A stretch of 64,000 nucleotides of DNA from Henricia sp. BOLD:AAB3569 (lineage: Eukaryota; Echinodermata; Asteroidea; Spinulosida; Echinasteridae), in assembly GCA_037783545.1 (NCBI GenBank), contig JBBELK010000003.1:1612001-1676000 (forward strand), given 5' to 3'. Below the pieces are notes generated by a model. It ran no database searches, was not told the origin of the DNA, and was given only the letters and a program-made list of their open reading frames with translations. The translations under genes were made by a program, and so were the position numbers. Positions 32,940 through 44,080 of this stretch are shown here, one piece after another; the stretch's first letter is position 1; every line of letters starts with the position of its first letter.

Positions 32940-33418
32940 TTTTCTCACCTCGTGTTTTGCCCAAAACTACGATAGTATAAAGGCTGTAGGAACGATGAAG
33001 TAATTTTATTGCAAAAAGTCAGTTAAACAGCTGTATTTTTCATAATATTTTTGTTAAAATTATTTAATATTTTCTTACAAAAAAAAGAGAGAGACGTGTT
33101 CTATAGAAACAGAGTTTTTGTCCTATACATCGCAGACACGATGCAATGCCGTGTTGAGCGGACCATCCCTCGCGTGCGGACAAGAGGAAACGGTACGGCT
33201 AGATTGCGGTGAGTGGTTTTCAATTTCTGTTTATCAATTCAGTTCACCGAGAGTGCATTGGCACTATCAGTTTATAGTCTTCTATACTCGGCTGTTATTT
33301 CATTAGTCGACATCTTTCCCGTGAGGAAGTCGGTCCTGAAGTGTCACACTTGTTGCGTGTTCAGATTGTGCAATTTCGTCCAATTAACATTTAGCTGGTT
33401 TCATATCTCGAGTCCTGA
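32940..33418. other. No gene seen
   Basis: No reading frame of note. Confidence 0.5.
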
Positions 33419-33420
33419 CT

Positions 33421-34174
33421 TACAGTTGTAGTCAGAAGTTTACATACAACTGTGTTAAAACTGGTGTGCTTAAAGGGCCTGTGACATGCTAAACAACTTT
33501 GTGCCTAAGCTTTGCTTCATAATGACGGATTACTTGTTCAGCAAGACATACTATTGTTCGTTTGGATGTAAAATCAATAAAAGGTGGCATTTTTCAACTT
33601 TGAAGATTTCACTGCAATAAATCACAGACAGAGGGCGCTGTTTTGAGTGCATCACATAAGGAAGACAGAAGGGAAAAGTTAAGAAAAAAACATAAGACTT
33701 CAAATTGGACTTGTGGCAAATTGCTGCAGTTTCTACCCCCAGTTTTGTCATGGCTTACAGCAGGCAACATGTAAAACAAACTCAAACAGCCATGGATTAC
33801 AAAAGTTTCAGGAAAATTGAGAAAAAAGTGGAATCTTTTGTGCACAGTGTAATGTGATTTTCCTGTGTTTGCCTCTTGTGACATAGTGACCTTGGTCATG
33901 AATATGCATATTCGCATTAGCATAAAAACTAAAAACCTTTGTTTTAACCCCCAAAGCAAGCTCCAAATAGGATTTTTATGACATTAACCGAGTAGAGTGG
34001 TTTTAAAGCCCTAAATAAGGGGCCCTTTAAACTTGCGTTTTCACAATTTTTGTAACAGTCTTTACTAAAGTCGTGATTTTGTGGAATTCCTCACGTGCTT
34101 GCAGTACTTAAAACATACCATTTTGGGTGATGATGGTAGGTGTACATGTATGTAAACTTCCGACTTCAACTGTA
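33421..34174. mobile_element. Tc1-like MITE carrying a nested MITE
   Basis: The left end TACAGTTGTAGTCAGAAG and right end complement CTTCCGACTTCAACTGTA are Tc1/mariner-type terminal repeats with TA at both edges. The interior is split by the TTAA element at 33470-34030. Outside that insert, the sequence (GTTAAAACTGGTGTGCT, TTTTTGTAACAGTCTTTACT, GTGGAATTCCTCACGTGC) matches the uninterrupted, reversed copy at 38183-38421. Confidence 0.88.
33470..34030 (-). mobile_element. TTAA-type MITE family A, nested copy
   Basis: 561 bp. The left end is TTAAAGGGCC and the right end GGCCCTTTAA, with TTAA at both sides. It matches the reverse of 20301-20865 throughout. The related Tc1-like copy at 38183-38421 shows GCTTAC where this insert begins, so the host MITE is demonstrably older than the insertion. 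Confidence 0.9.
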
Positions 34175-34394
34175 TACCTTTTACATACACACTTAGTATC
34201 AAGCAGATGACCAGATTAATGTTGTGTTGCTATGTAAATAATGGACTGGGTGCACGCGGTTGGTGTGAAGTATACAGAATCAATACCGTGTTTCGGTTTG
34301 AGAGTACGGCATATAGCACTCATGAATGTTGGTTGCTTGGCATTGGCGTGCAACACGTAGTAACAATAGCATAGTATGTGGACGTTTGTTGTTT

Positions 34395-34500
34395 TCTCGG
34401 AACGTAGATGATTTATTAAGCTGATTTATAGGCATATTGGTTTTTATCATATACACATCCTCAATCACCCATGGAGATAACGTTGTTTGTAACAGTTATG
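34395..34500 (+). repeat. Family E 3' fragment
   Basis: TCTCGGAACGTAGATGA and CATGGAGATAACGTTGT match 17965-18095. Confidence 0.5.
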
Positions 34501-34504
34501 TGTT

Positions 34505-35110
34505 GTTCGTGCTGGAATCTTCCCCATATTTTAGTATGTTGAATTTTCACTTTAACTGCGGCGCAGTTTGTCCATGACATTGGCCTATACACATTTCAAT
34601 TTGCGTAATCCTCCCGTTTTGCAATAAACGTTTCTCCAAAGTTTGTTTGAAACACCTGGGCTGTCAAATTTTGACCTGACAAGTAGACCTTGCCCCTGGA
34701 CGTGATACGTGCATGAGACGGCGATTCTGATAGGTCCACGACCCAAGTGCCCAATTGGAACGCAACATTTGATTGGCTGCAGCCTAACTGACCGCGTAAA
34801 CACCCGGCGCTGTTCACGCGCCTCGGTCGTGTTTTTCGTAATAATTGAATACGTAAAATGAGAATGCAGGCACGTGCTGTTTTTGACGGCTTGAACTTGA
34901 CAAACGAAACTGGTTTAATGCGATCGCTAGCTCGAAAGCGAAATGCGGAAAAGTTATTTTGCAGCAACGAACTTCTTGTTTATGAAAAGAAAGTTCAAAT
35001 CGCCCTCTAAATTATATGTGTCATGTAATTATTACGTCGGTACATATACGATGTTTAAACAATTAATTCGCCCTCACAAGACGTGGTATGGGCATATGCA
35101 CTATATAACT
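34505..35110. other. No gene seen
   Basis: Two overlapping minus-strand frames (34585-34967) show no domain. Confidence 0.45.
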
Positions 35111-35114
35111 ATAA

Positions 35115-35704
35115 GGGATCGTCCACAGTTGTCAACATTTTCACGGTACTACAAAGCGTAGTATTTTTCAAGACCGCCCCCCCCCCCCCCCCCCCCCCCC
35201 CACACTCCCCCACCCCCACCCACACTCCCCCACCCCCACCCCCACCCCCACCCCCAGGACCCCCAAATACTATTTATCAACATTTGTTGTCACTATATAT
35301 TACCGTAAAGTCATACGCGGCCCTCGCCCCTCCAGCTAGCCTTGTCCAAGGCCGTCTCCAGGTTTTTTGCTGTACGAGAGAATATTGGGTCTAGCGCGCG
35401 CATGCAAACTATACTGCACACGGCATCAAAACGAGCCACTGTGCGATAACGACTTCCATAGTAAAACCCGTACGGCAACACACTGGCTGCGTAGTGCGTA
35501 CATAACTGCGTATGTGCATAGTCGTAGCGCGGCGCGTTGTGAGCCAATACGTGCAACAGATTCCGTAGCTTGTAAGCGCTTTGTTCAGTTTTATCTTCAG
35601 CGGGCCGTCTGTACAACGCCTTGATCAAGGCTACTCCTCACCCGCCACCCTGGCCCTTTACGCTTTGTAGTTATGTGAAAATGTTGACAACTGTGGACGG
35701 CCCC
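35115..35704. mobile_element. 590-bp TIR element with poly-C core
   Basis: Terminal repeats of about 45 bp: left GGGATCGTCCACAGTTGTCA through ACTACAAAGCGTA, right the complement ending GACGGCCCC. The interior has a poly-C/CCCCCA tract at 35176-35256 (G-quadruplex-prone on the minus strand) and GC-rich sequence without a credible gene. Confidence 0.85.
35176..35256 (+). repeat. Poly-C and (CCCCCA)n tract
   Basis: About 24 consecutive C, then repeated CCCCCA/CCCA units. It would be G-rich on the minus strand. Confidence 0.95.
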
Positions 35705-35970
35705 ATTGACAAACGTCTACGCTAAAAGCTTCGTTGCTTGCAGGCTGGTAAACACCACCAGCACGGAAGCAATATTCAATCGTGTTCCCTAAACCATTCT
35801 ATAAGTTGTAAATTGCTGATTGGAATGGTGCACTTATGCTAGACTACGCATGTATTCAAAGTCTCGTTGTGAAAACGAGGCTTTGACGCATAAACAGTCT
35901 GGCGCCTTCTCAATCGGCATTTACATTATATAAAACTGGTTCAGGGGACACGACTGAATATGAAAGAGGT

Positions 35971-38184
35971 TTAGATGCACGTAACGCAAACGTGAACGCG
36001 AAGTAGCTTGAGCACTGGTCATATCTTTACGAGGTCTCAGAATAAGCCAGTTGCGTGATAGATTTGCATAAATCCTAGAGTCCTGCCTCTGCGCTATGGC
36101 GCTCGCATAATAAGAGAGTACTGCACCAGACTACCAGGCCGTTGGCAACGGTTGCCAAGTGGCAAGGGGGTGCACGCTAGAACATGTTAGCCGGCGCGAA
36201 AGTCTGTACGGTACCTGGAATACCTCGCACAGTACTCTATGCATTTTGAAGCTGGACCATCCGAAATTACATGTTGAAATTGCATGTTAAAACATGTACT
36301 CGCCATGAAATTTCGTCAAAATAACGAGTTAGAACGTCTTGTTTGACTCGAAATAGACGTTAACTTTGAAAGCTGGATCGTTCCCAATCTGTGCATGATA
36401 AATTCAAAAAAAAGAGTAACGATTTCGGGTTATAAGACTGGTTTGAAGCTGCCGATTTAACGTCACGAACCCGAACGAAGGGAGACGTATACACTAGACA
36501 CCAAACTTGACTTGAAATAGGGGAAATAAGATGACATGCAGATTGTAAATCTTGCCAATATGATAAAATTAATAGCGCCGTTGATTGTTTATCCATTTGA
36601 CGGAACATCGTCAGAAATTGGCGAGTTTTACTGTTCCAAAACGCGCGTTCAACATAACAGCGAGCGACTCTCGTTTTGCGTACAAGACCGGCATACGATT
36701 TCAAATACACCTTCCGAATTTTTTGAAAAGAAAAGGTCATGCCTGTTTGTTTCCGCAAATGATCGACGTCTCGCAGCAACTTGGGTAAAATCAAAAGTAG
36801 GCCTAATTCAATTATGAATTAAAATGATTATCTAGCTACATACAAGTTACAACAGATTTTAGAAATACTTTGGCTGCAAAAACTTGACCGAGCGGTTGTT
36901 GTGTTATACGTTGTTGAGTTTGTCTATATCCGTGCGGAATACGGAATTCACCACTAAAAATTGAGATGGGAAAAAAAGGCAGGCTCTAATTTGTGGGCGA
37001 CAAACGGCACCCGTAACACACTTCGATTAGAATAAAATTTTAAACAAAGACAAACAATTATATCTCCTAACAGTCCTCAGTTTCACAAATCTGTCTAGCA
37101 AACACGAACCGGGATACGATCGACCTTTTTATTTTGGTATATTTAGTAGGCATCGCATAATTTTCGCATTTCCATTTTTCCCGGTCCACACACGCAAAAT
37201 TCATGTTTCCTATTAAACCAAATCACGTTTCCTAACCAAATTTAAACTTTATGGGGGCATAATATCATGTAATATTAGAAAGAATTAGTGGCGAGGGTGT
37301 ACGGTATTTATATCTCCACTTAATTAAGTCGCGTACGTTGATGTATTTCTCGCGATTTTACTTGGGCTTCGGAATATGCCGGTCATGTACGCAAAACGAG
37401 AGTCGCTCGCTGTCGCGTTGAACGGCGATCTGAAACAGCAAAACTCGCCAATTTCTGACGAAGTTCCGTCGAATGGATATTAAACAATCAACGGCGATAT
37501 TAATTTTTTATCATATTGTGGCAAGATTTACTAGCTGCATGTCATCTTATTTCCCCTATTTCAAGTCAAGTTTGCTGTAAAGTGTATACGTCTCCCTTCG
37601 TTCGGGTTCGACGTTCAATCGGCAACTTTGAACCGGTCTCATAACCCGAAATCGTTACTCTTTTCTTGAATTGATCATGCACAGATTGGGAACAATCCAG
37701 CTTTCAAAGTTAACGTTCATTTCGAGTCAAACAAGACGTTCTAACTCGTTATTTTGACGAAACTTCATGGCGAGTACATGTTTTAACATGCAATTTCAAC
37801 ATGTAATTTCGGATGGTCCAGCTTCAAAATGCATAGAGTACTGTGCGAGGTATTCCAGGTACCGTACAGACTTTCGCGCCGGCTAACATGTTCTAGCGTG
37901 CACCCCCTTGCCACTTGGCAACCGTTGCCAACGGCCTGGTAGTCTGGTGCAGTACTCTCTTATTATGCGAGCGCCATAGCGCAGAGGCAGGACTCTAGGA
38001 TTTATGCAAATCTATCACGCAACTGGCTTATTGGTTCAAATTTTGGTCACGGCAAAATAGTTATCTTGCCACGAAAGTCACATTTTGTGGATTTTTGTTT
38101 TCGTCTGTTCTAAGATGTCCTTAAAGTAACGACCAAGTGCCGAAAGCATTTTGCGTTTACGTTCGCGTTTTATACGTTCATCTA
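35971..38184. mobile_element. 2.2 kb inverted repeat (foldback-like)
   Basis: Main arms 36041-36707 and about 37371-38032 are complementary over about 660 bp with few mismatches (landmarks TAAGCCAGTTGCGTGATAG, GCTGGACCATCCGAAATTAC, TCTCCCTTCGTTCGGGTTCG). Further similarity outward reaches 35971 and 38184, interrupted on the right by about 85 extra bases. The 660-bp unpaired middle (36708-37370) is AT-rich with no gene. The two arms' frames are mirror images, so they are not genes. It could be a foldback transposon or an inverted segmental duplication. Confidence 0.88.
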
Positions 38185-38421
38185 CTGCAGTTAAAGTCAG
38201 AAGTATGAATACATGTACACCACTACCATCATCACACAAAATGGTAAACAGGACTACCCGAACCATTGCAAGGTGTACAAGCTATGTTTTAAGTACTGCA
38301 TGCACGTGAGGAATTTCACAAAATCAAGACATAGTAAAGACTGTTACAAAAATGGTGTAAGCACACCAGTTTTAACACTTGGTTGCATACAGTTGCATTT
38401 ATACTTCTGACTTCAACTGTA
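38183..38421. mobile_element. Tc1-like MITE, uninterrupted copy
   Basis: 239 bp with ends related to CAGTTAAAGTCAGAAG and CTTCTGACTTCAACTG, flanked by TA. It is the reverse of the host MITE at 33421-34174 and lacks the nested TTAA insert. It sits exactly where similarity to the outer inverted-repeat arm ends. Confidence 0.85.
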
Positions 38422-38462
38422 ATTCTCCCTGTTACTTTTGATATGAGTCTATTAACCAGGAA

Positions 38463-38616
38463 CCTGTTTTTGCGCCAATAAGCACAGTCATGTTTCTGAC
38501 ATAATTACTGCCATTCAGCCAATGAACGACTTCGGTTACCGACCGCCAAAGCTACCCATTGGTTAAATCCACACTTGCGTCAGAAACATGTTTCTTTTCA
38601 TGGTCGCGAAAACAGG
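38463..38616. mobile_element. Small foldback element
   Basis: CCTGTTTTTGCGC at the left pairs with the complement GCGAAAACAGG at the right; within, CATGTTTCTGAC (38489-38500) pairs exactly with GTCAGAAACATG (38579-38590). Two CCAAT motifs lie inside in opposite orientation. Confidence 0.6.
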
Positions 38617-38619
38617 CAC

Positions 38620-39335
38620 AAGCCTGCAAGCACTGTAAATGAACTTTCGAACTGCCGGTCTGAAAAGAAAAACCTGACCAATTAACCTCCAGTTCACCTG
38701 GCTGACAAAATAATGGTAAAGATACCATCATCAGTAATTGCGGCCCACACCTCACCTTCAACCGTTGGTGTATTATCTCGACGCAATTACGCGAGCCGCC
38801 ATTAACATTGGAGAAAATTGCGACCAGCTGTGAATCTCGAAATCCCAATGTAATGACTTAAATGTCCTCGGCGATCGGTCAAACAGTCAGATGAGTTTAT
38901 AAAAATCGATATTTTAATTACTGCTTTGTGTGTTTTATTTATTCCGATCAGACGCAAAAGTATTTTTTTATACAATTTTGCTTTTATTGCCATTTTTAGA
39001 TATACAAAACATGTACACTATACTCACATAAGTTAGGGATATTGTGGGGTGTACGAAAGTGTATGTATTCCGCTTGTATGATTTTGTGTAGTGATTAGAC
39101 AATTGTATCTGCATGACAGACACACCTTGTCCCAGGAATAGGTAAAAACAGTCATTAAAAAAAATTCAACTTATTGTGAGTATACAGGCCTATGTTTTTA
39201 AATTAACTGATGCAGTTTAGTATACTTTAAAGATCCCGTGAAATTGATTTTATGGCTTATTTTATAGATGGTTTCTAAGTTGGGACGTTTTTACTTACTT
39301 CATGGTTATGATTAAACACGATTTGACAGCTGTTT
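38620..39335. other. No gene seen
   Basis: Nothing recognised. Confidence 0.5.
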
Positions 39336-39339
39336 TGGA

Positions 39340-39450
39340 AGTGTAATTGAAAGTTTTAGTATTTATGTTAATTACTTTACATATTCATGAGGTAGGATGT
39401 GACGTCACAGTAGGTATTCACAGAAATGAGGTTTTTGTACCGACTGCAGC
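39340..39450 (+). repeat. Family H core fragment
   Basis: TTTATGTTAATTAC, CATATTCATGAGG and GATGTGACGTCACAG match the H core. Confidence 0.5.
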
Positions 39451-39539
39451 ACACACACGCGCGCATGATTCCCAGCGCTCATTGGCTAATGTAACAGTTC
39501 GGTCTACTTCATTGGATAACTTGACAGTTTGGCCTACTT

Positions 39540-39770
39540 CCAAAATTTTGGAATCGATTCCGATTCGACTTAAGAATCGATATTCCAGAATCGATTCCGT
39601 TCTCAAAGCAAACCTGTGCACTAAAATTAGATAAATATCTCGCAAACCGTAACCAAAACATTCAGAATCGCCGGGTACTTTCTGGAATCGCCAAGATTAT
39701 ACTGGGTATCGATTCCTCAAAAACAGAATCGGTTCGAATTTATTTCAGATAAGATTCCCATATTATAAGC
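39540..39770 (+). repeat. Family I repeat, copy 2
   Basis: TTTTGGAATCGATTCCGATT, AGAATCGATTCCGTTCTCAA, ACTAAAATTAGATA and AGAATCGCCGGGTACTTT align with 22845-23130. Confidence 0.75.
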
Positions 39771-39774
39771 CAAT

Positions 39775-40100
39775 GTCGTTCACATCGAACACTGTACAAC
39801 AATAAACCCGTACTTTGAAAAAAAAGTACAATTTAAACTTATAAAGCAGAAAGGTATTTTTACGCTCATGAACCTTTCAAAAACTGTGCCTGTTTGTATT
39901 ATGATATAGTCATAAACGCGATCTTCAGAAACTAACTTCCGTAAATTTTAAGACCAGCCCGCAAAATGATTAAGCACGTAGCCTACCTCCACAGAATGAC
40001 CGTACCTGCAACAATTCCTTGTTTTAAGTTCAAGTGGAGTCGCTGACTCGGAGTTATACTATTCCTCTGTTGGGCTTGCTAAGCTCACGTGATAGCCAAT
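39775..40100. other. No gene seen
   Basis: Nothing recognised. Confidence 0.5.
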
Positions 40101-40104
40101 CCCA

Positions 40105-40281
40105 ATCAGTTAGGAACAACTGCACTATCCGTGTTTCAAGACCACCAGTTGGCTTCATAGCTCAATTAATAGGGCGTCTGCACGTTAAGCAGAAGGTCCG
40201 CGGTTCGAATCTCGGTGTAGCCAAGTTGTTTTTCACTGCATCCAAATTCCTAAACTCATGGACATTTGTCCACATTTGTAT
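40105..40281 (+). mobile_element. tRNA-derived SINE family S1, copy 2
   Basis: The tRNA-like head (40151-40222) is better preserved than in copy 1: anticodon arm TCTGC-ACGTTAA-GCAGA presents GTT (Asn-like), B-box GGTTCGAATCTC. The flanking GGAACAACTGC upstream and CACTGCATCC, CTCATGGACATTTGTCCAC downstream match copy 1, so it is a SINE rather than a tRNA gene. Confidence 0.75.
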
Positions 40282-40289
40282 CGAAGATA

Positions 40290-41145
40290 TAAAACTGTGG
40301 CATGGTCGCGAAAACATGGATCATAATAACGCACGCTGTTGAATTTAGGTAAATTATTGATCAGACTGTGCATTTTGAATAACATATTGACTAATCAACC
40401 GGTGAATCATTTGTGATTCAACGTTGCGGTAAACTTTCTCCCCTCGCGTGGACTTCATTTGGTATATGCCACCCCGCCCTCCCCAGTTCACTCGCTTGAT
40501 TAATTCTCAATTTTGCGGTTTTGGCATCACGTCTATATAAATATATTTTTGTAAAGATGACAACTTTATGTCGATATCGTAAATGATGATCATCGCTTTT
40601 ATCATACAGTTATTATAGGTCGTTGCTTTCGCTTTGATGTAAACCCCATACGGCTGTTTGGTGTACAGTTTTCGCTTGAAATGAATATAAATAAACATTT
40701 CATAGACACAGGGAATTGCTTACTATAGACGATGTGCCCTCTAACGTCACAACAAAACAAAACATGCCTGGTGTTATGCGCACGCATCATGTTTATAAAC
40801 TTGATTTAGGAATGTCAAATCGTCTTTGAATTTTGTGACCTTTGACATCATTACCAAAACAATTTTTATGCAAAACAGGATGCGCGCGCATAACGACGAC
40901 CAATTTTCAACAGAGGGCGCTTTAGATATAAACAAAGAATACATCGTCTATAGACATAGGCCTAAGACAGCATGGATGACATCTACTTTGTTTACGTGTG
41001 CGCATTACTTTGTGAGTTTCAGAAAGCCATTTATACGGTCAGTGTAGGGCCGTAGGCAAGACCACGCGCAAAGCACTCTGGGTTATATGTATATACCAAA
41101 CATGCCAATAATATGCCGTGTACGAAATGGCTATGACTTGAAATT
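40290..41145. other. No gene seen
   Basis: AT-rich; short frames only. Confidence 0.5.
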
Positions 41146-41149
41146 AACT

Positions 41150-41370
41150 GGGGCCAATTTCATAAAGCTGTTTTGCAGAAAAATTTGCTTAATCCAAAAT
41201 TGGTTTGCTTTATAAAAATGGGTTAATAATCAAAATTGTATGTCAACGTGTGTTTTTAGCAAGAATAGCAGAACGCCAAGATTTTGACTGAAAAACCCAT
41301 TTTTACGAAGCAAACAAATTTAAAATTAAGCAATTTTTCCCCTGCTAAACAGCTTTATGAAATTTGCCCC
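41150..41370. mobile_element. MITE M2, copy 1 (GGGGCCAATTTCATAAAGCT ends)
   Basis: Ends are inverted repeats of more than 20 bp, and foldback pairing continues inward (GAAAAATTTGCTTAA, AAAATGGGTTAAT). The second copy is 51748-51995. Confidence 0.85.
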
Positions 41371-41374
41371 TTAT

Positions 41375-41940
41375 CACTGTCATTATGAAGACTTTTGTGT
41401 GGTTTTGCCCTATTATGTACGCCATGGTCAGTTTGGTACAACGTGCGTTTTACGCAGGCGTGTTAAGGCGTGCCAATCTGAGATATTTACGTCCCCTAGC
41501 TATTTTGCTAGTACATGTATTTCGCAATGTCAGTCACAACCTTTTTGTAGCTTTCTTTGCAATTGTTTTTCTATTTTCCTTATACCTCGTAACCCCATGC
41601 TGCTTTAACCTTAAAATCCCTTAAATAAAGCAGAAAAGATACGACGACGTGCCCTAACTTGCCTCTAAAAATGGAATCCGTGCTTTAATAAAGGTGCACG
41701 CATTGTATACAGGACCTTGCATTACATGTAGCTGGTCAAAATGGCACGCGACAATAGCGTTGATCGATAATCACTGTTGCAAAATCAATCGGCATTGACA
41801 CGCGATCGATACCCCCCATCGTCAGGGATTTGAGGGGATTTGCAGTTAATTGGTTTACTTATTGATTAGTTGAAAGGCGTGGCCTTTAAAGCTGAGGACT
41901 CGTCATGTACATGTCATCTGACCACGATATTGATTTAGGA
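41375..41940. other. No gene seen
   Basis: Two overlapping plus-strand frames at 41357-41624 run out of the M2 end and show no domain. Confidence 0.45.
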
Positions 41941-41949
41941 ATCGGTTGC

Positions 41950-42022
41950 CGCCTTAAAGGCAGAGGCTCGTCAATGCGCGCGTGAGGCCAAATTCGTGCC
42001 ACGAAATACGCAGTCCATAGCT
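41950..42022 (+). mobile_element. Half copy of palindromic MITE M3
   Basis: TTAAAGGCAGAGGCTCGTCA, then CCAAATTCGTGCCACGAAAT match one arm of 45497-45642 and 51173-51313; the other arm is missing. Confidence 0.7.
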
Positions 42023-42034
42023 TCAGAAAACGTA

Positions 42035-42320
42035 GTAAAGCCTAAATACATCATTTGCAGTGACCCAAAATTTTACGAGTTGACAAGAAAAACCTGACTA
42101 AAAGTGTTGATAGCAATGTTAACGAACACCACATGATTTATTTCCGTGTAAAATGGTACCGTACCTTTAAATGAAAATTGCCAATTAAAAAGCGTTTTTA
42201 AAAAAAATGTCTGCAGACATGTTTTTACCATTCATTAAACACACAAAAATGTGAAGGTTTCTAAAATTTCTACAAGGCAGTTTATTATCAACATTATTTA
42301 GTTAAGTCGGGTCAGGGGAA
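42035..42320 (+). repeat. Family D repeat, copy 2
   Basis: CATTTGCAGTGACCCAAAAT, GAGTTGACAAG, GTGTTGATAGCAATGTTAAC and CACCACATGATTTATTTCCG match 18117-18385. Confidence 0.7.
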
Positions 42321-42324
42321 AACA

Positions 42325-42848
42325 AACACTAATTTAGATTGTTCATATACTGTTAAAACTCCCGATTTACAGCTTGTTTTCAATCCCCAAGTTTCTGGCC
42401 TTATACAAACTGCGAATAAACAAACAAACAAGTCGTGCAAAATCTAGATGTCCATGAAACAAGTCACAACATGTAGCGAGCAGTCACGAACACCCTAACT
42501 CGTTCATCTATGGATCAACGATGATAATTAATAGGCGTCCATATTGCTTGATTGCGCCCTTTTTTATTTCCCCTTTTCACAGTTTATTGTAATCCGACTT
42601 CGGTGACTCACGCACTTGACAGCTCTAACAAAGTAAATGGGTTTTCAATTTTCGTGGCCTTAGGCTATAGGGGGACCTCTGTATTAGTAATAGCTGTTGT
42701 TAATCTGTGGTCGGTTTACGAAGTTTACATGCAGTGCATGCGATACGTGTTGCTTGTGCATAGACCTGCTGGGGATGCTCGCCCAATAGGTCTGGTGACT
42801 TTGCTGAAACGCTCATCGCTGATTTGTGGACTTAGTCCCAACGCCAGA
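42325..42848. other. No gene seen
   Basis: A 108-codon frame at 42552-42878 has no recognisable domain and runs into a tandem repeat. Confidence 0.4.
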
Positions 42849-42850
42849 CC

Positions 42851-43080
42851 CATTCACAAAATGCGTCTCACGGTCTGACAATATGGAGCCGTCGTCGATA
42901 GTACGTGCACTGCCATTGGCTACTCGATCAAATCGGCGCAATGTCTTAACAACAAGGGCGCGCCTTTCACAAAATGCGTTTGACAATTATAGAGCCGTTG
43001 TCGATATAGTACGTCCACTGCCATTGGATTTTCGATCAAATCAGCGCGCTGTCTTAACAACAAGAGCGCGCCTTCAGTAG
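42851..43080 (+). repeat. Two tandem units of about 115 bp
   Basis: Both units contain TTCACAAAATGCGT, GAGCCGT-GTCGATA, CACTGCCATTGG, CGATCAAATC and TGTCTTAACAACAAG followed by GCGCGCCTT. Confidence 0.85.
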
Positions 43081-43084
43081 TCGG

Positions 43085-43940
43085 GTGCCGCAGAAACTGT
43101 GCGACAGCGACGCGGCACGGTGCTATGCGATACAGCCACTAGACTCTGTCGGAGTTTCAACTTGTTTTTTTGCGATTACATTTGACTAAGTTTTGAGAGG
43201 AAATTTCTTTCTGTTTGTCTAATGATGTTCTTGTCATATAAAGAATGTTCGAGTTACTAAATACGAACCTGTAATGTAATAAAAGTTCATAAATCTAGTA
43301 ATCTTTCGGACACGGTCATTCCTTTTTTTTATGCCAAGCGGAATTTTTGTCAAAACACCCCCATCGTGAACACTTTTACCGTATAATTTACGACCAGCAA
43401 TGAATAGTACAAAACAGTTTTACTTACAAAACCATTCAAGCTTGACCGACGCCGCGCTGTCTGGCCTAACCCTCCTTATTAAACTCGGATATATACCTTT
43501 CTGCTTTCGTTCTAGTGTCATTTTAACCTTTTGTTTGCGACCAGCAAAAAATATACAGGCAGGAAACCAATGAAGGGGTTTTGCTGAGTTTAAATGTTAT
43601 TTTAGTGTTGTCTTTTCTGGCGTGTCGGGCGACACGTTTGTAACACGATACGGGCAGTTAGTTCGGTGATCGTGAATGACAACAGTATATGATTCCATAT
43701 TAAAGATGTTTCGCTTTATCCTATATTTGCTTGGTCGTAAAAGTATTTCACAAAGTGTGGTTGTGTGCCTATGGTTTTGCGATAATATGAACACGGCTAT
43801 ATAGCGCGTGATCACTGATCTCTGTATGCTGGACTGTGCAACCGCGGATGGCTCTCTGGCGACGCGTCTGCCATGCGCCATCTTGTTCAAGGCATAACAA
43901 GGCTTATCCTAAAATAGTCAAATCCTGTAATATGTCTTTA
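43085..43940. other. No gene seen
   Basis: Nothing recognised. Confidence 0.5.
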
Positions 43941-43945
43941 AGGGA

Positions 43946-44080
43946 ACCAGGGATTTATTTCACAAAAGTTAAGACGAGTTCATTGCGTCTTAATTCCCAT
44001 ACCAACTTACCAAGATAAGACGAGTGACCCTTAAGGCTTCCTAAGATGCGTCTTAGCGATTTGTGAAATCGGCCCCTGGT
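43946..44080. mobile_element. MITE M4, left copy
   Basis: The left end ACCAGGGATTTATTTCACAAA pairs with the right end TTTGTGAAATCGGCCCCTGG. It contains AAGTTAAGACGAG and CTTAATTCC blocks. It directly abuts the satellite at 44081. Confidence 0.75.

Noticed and set aside
36360-36817. Opposite-strand frames of 144 and 93 codons
   Set aside because: They lie in one arm of the long inverted repeat; the other arm does not keep either frame open.
40151-40222. tRNA-Asn(GTT) gene
   Set aside because: The cloverleaf is fair, but conserved sequence shared with 2101-2275 extends beyond the tRNA on both sides, as in a SINE.
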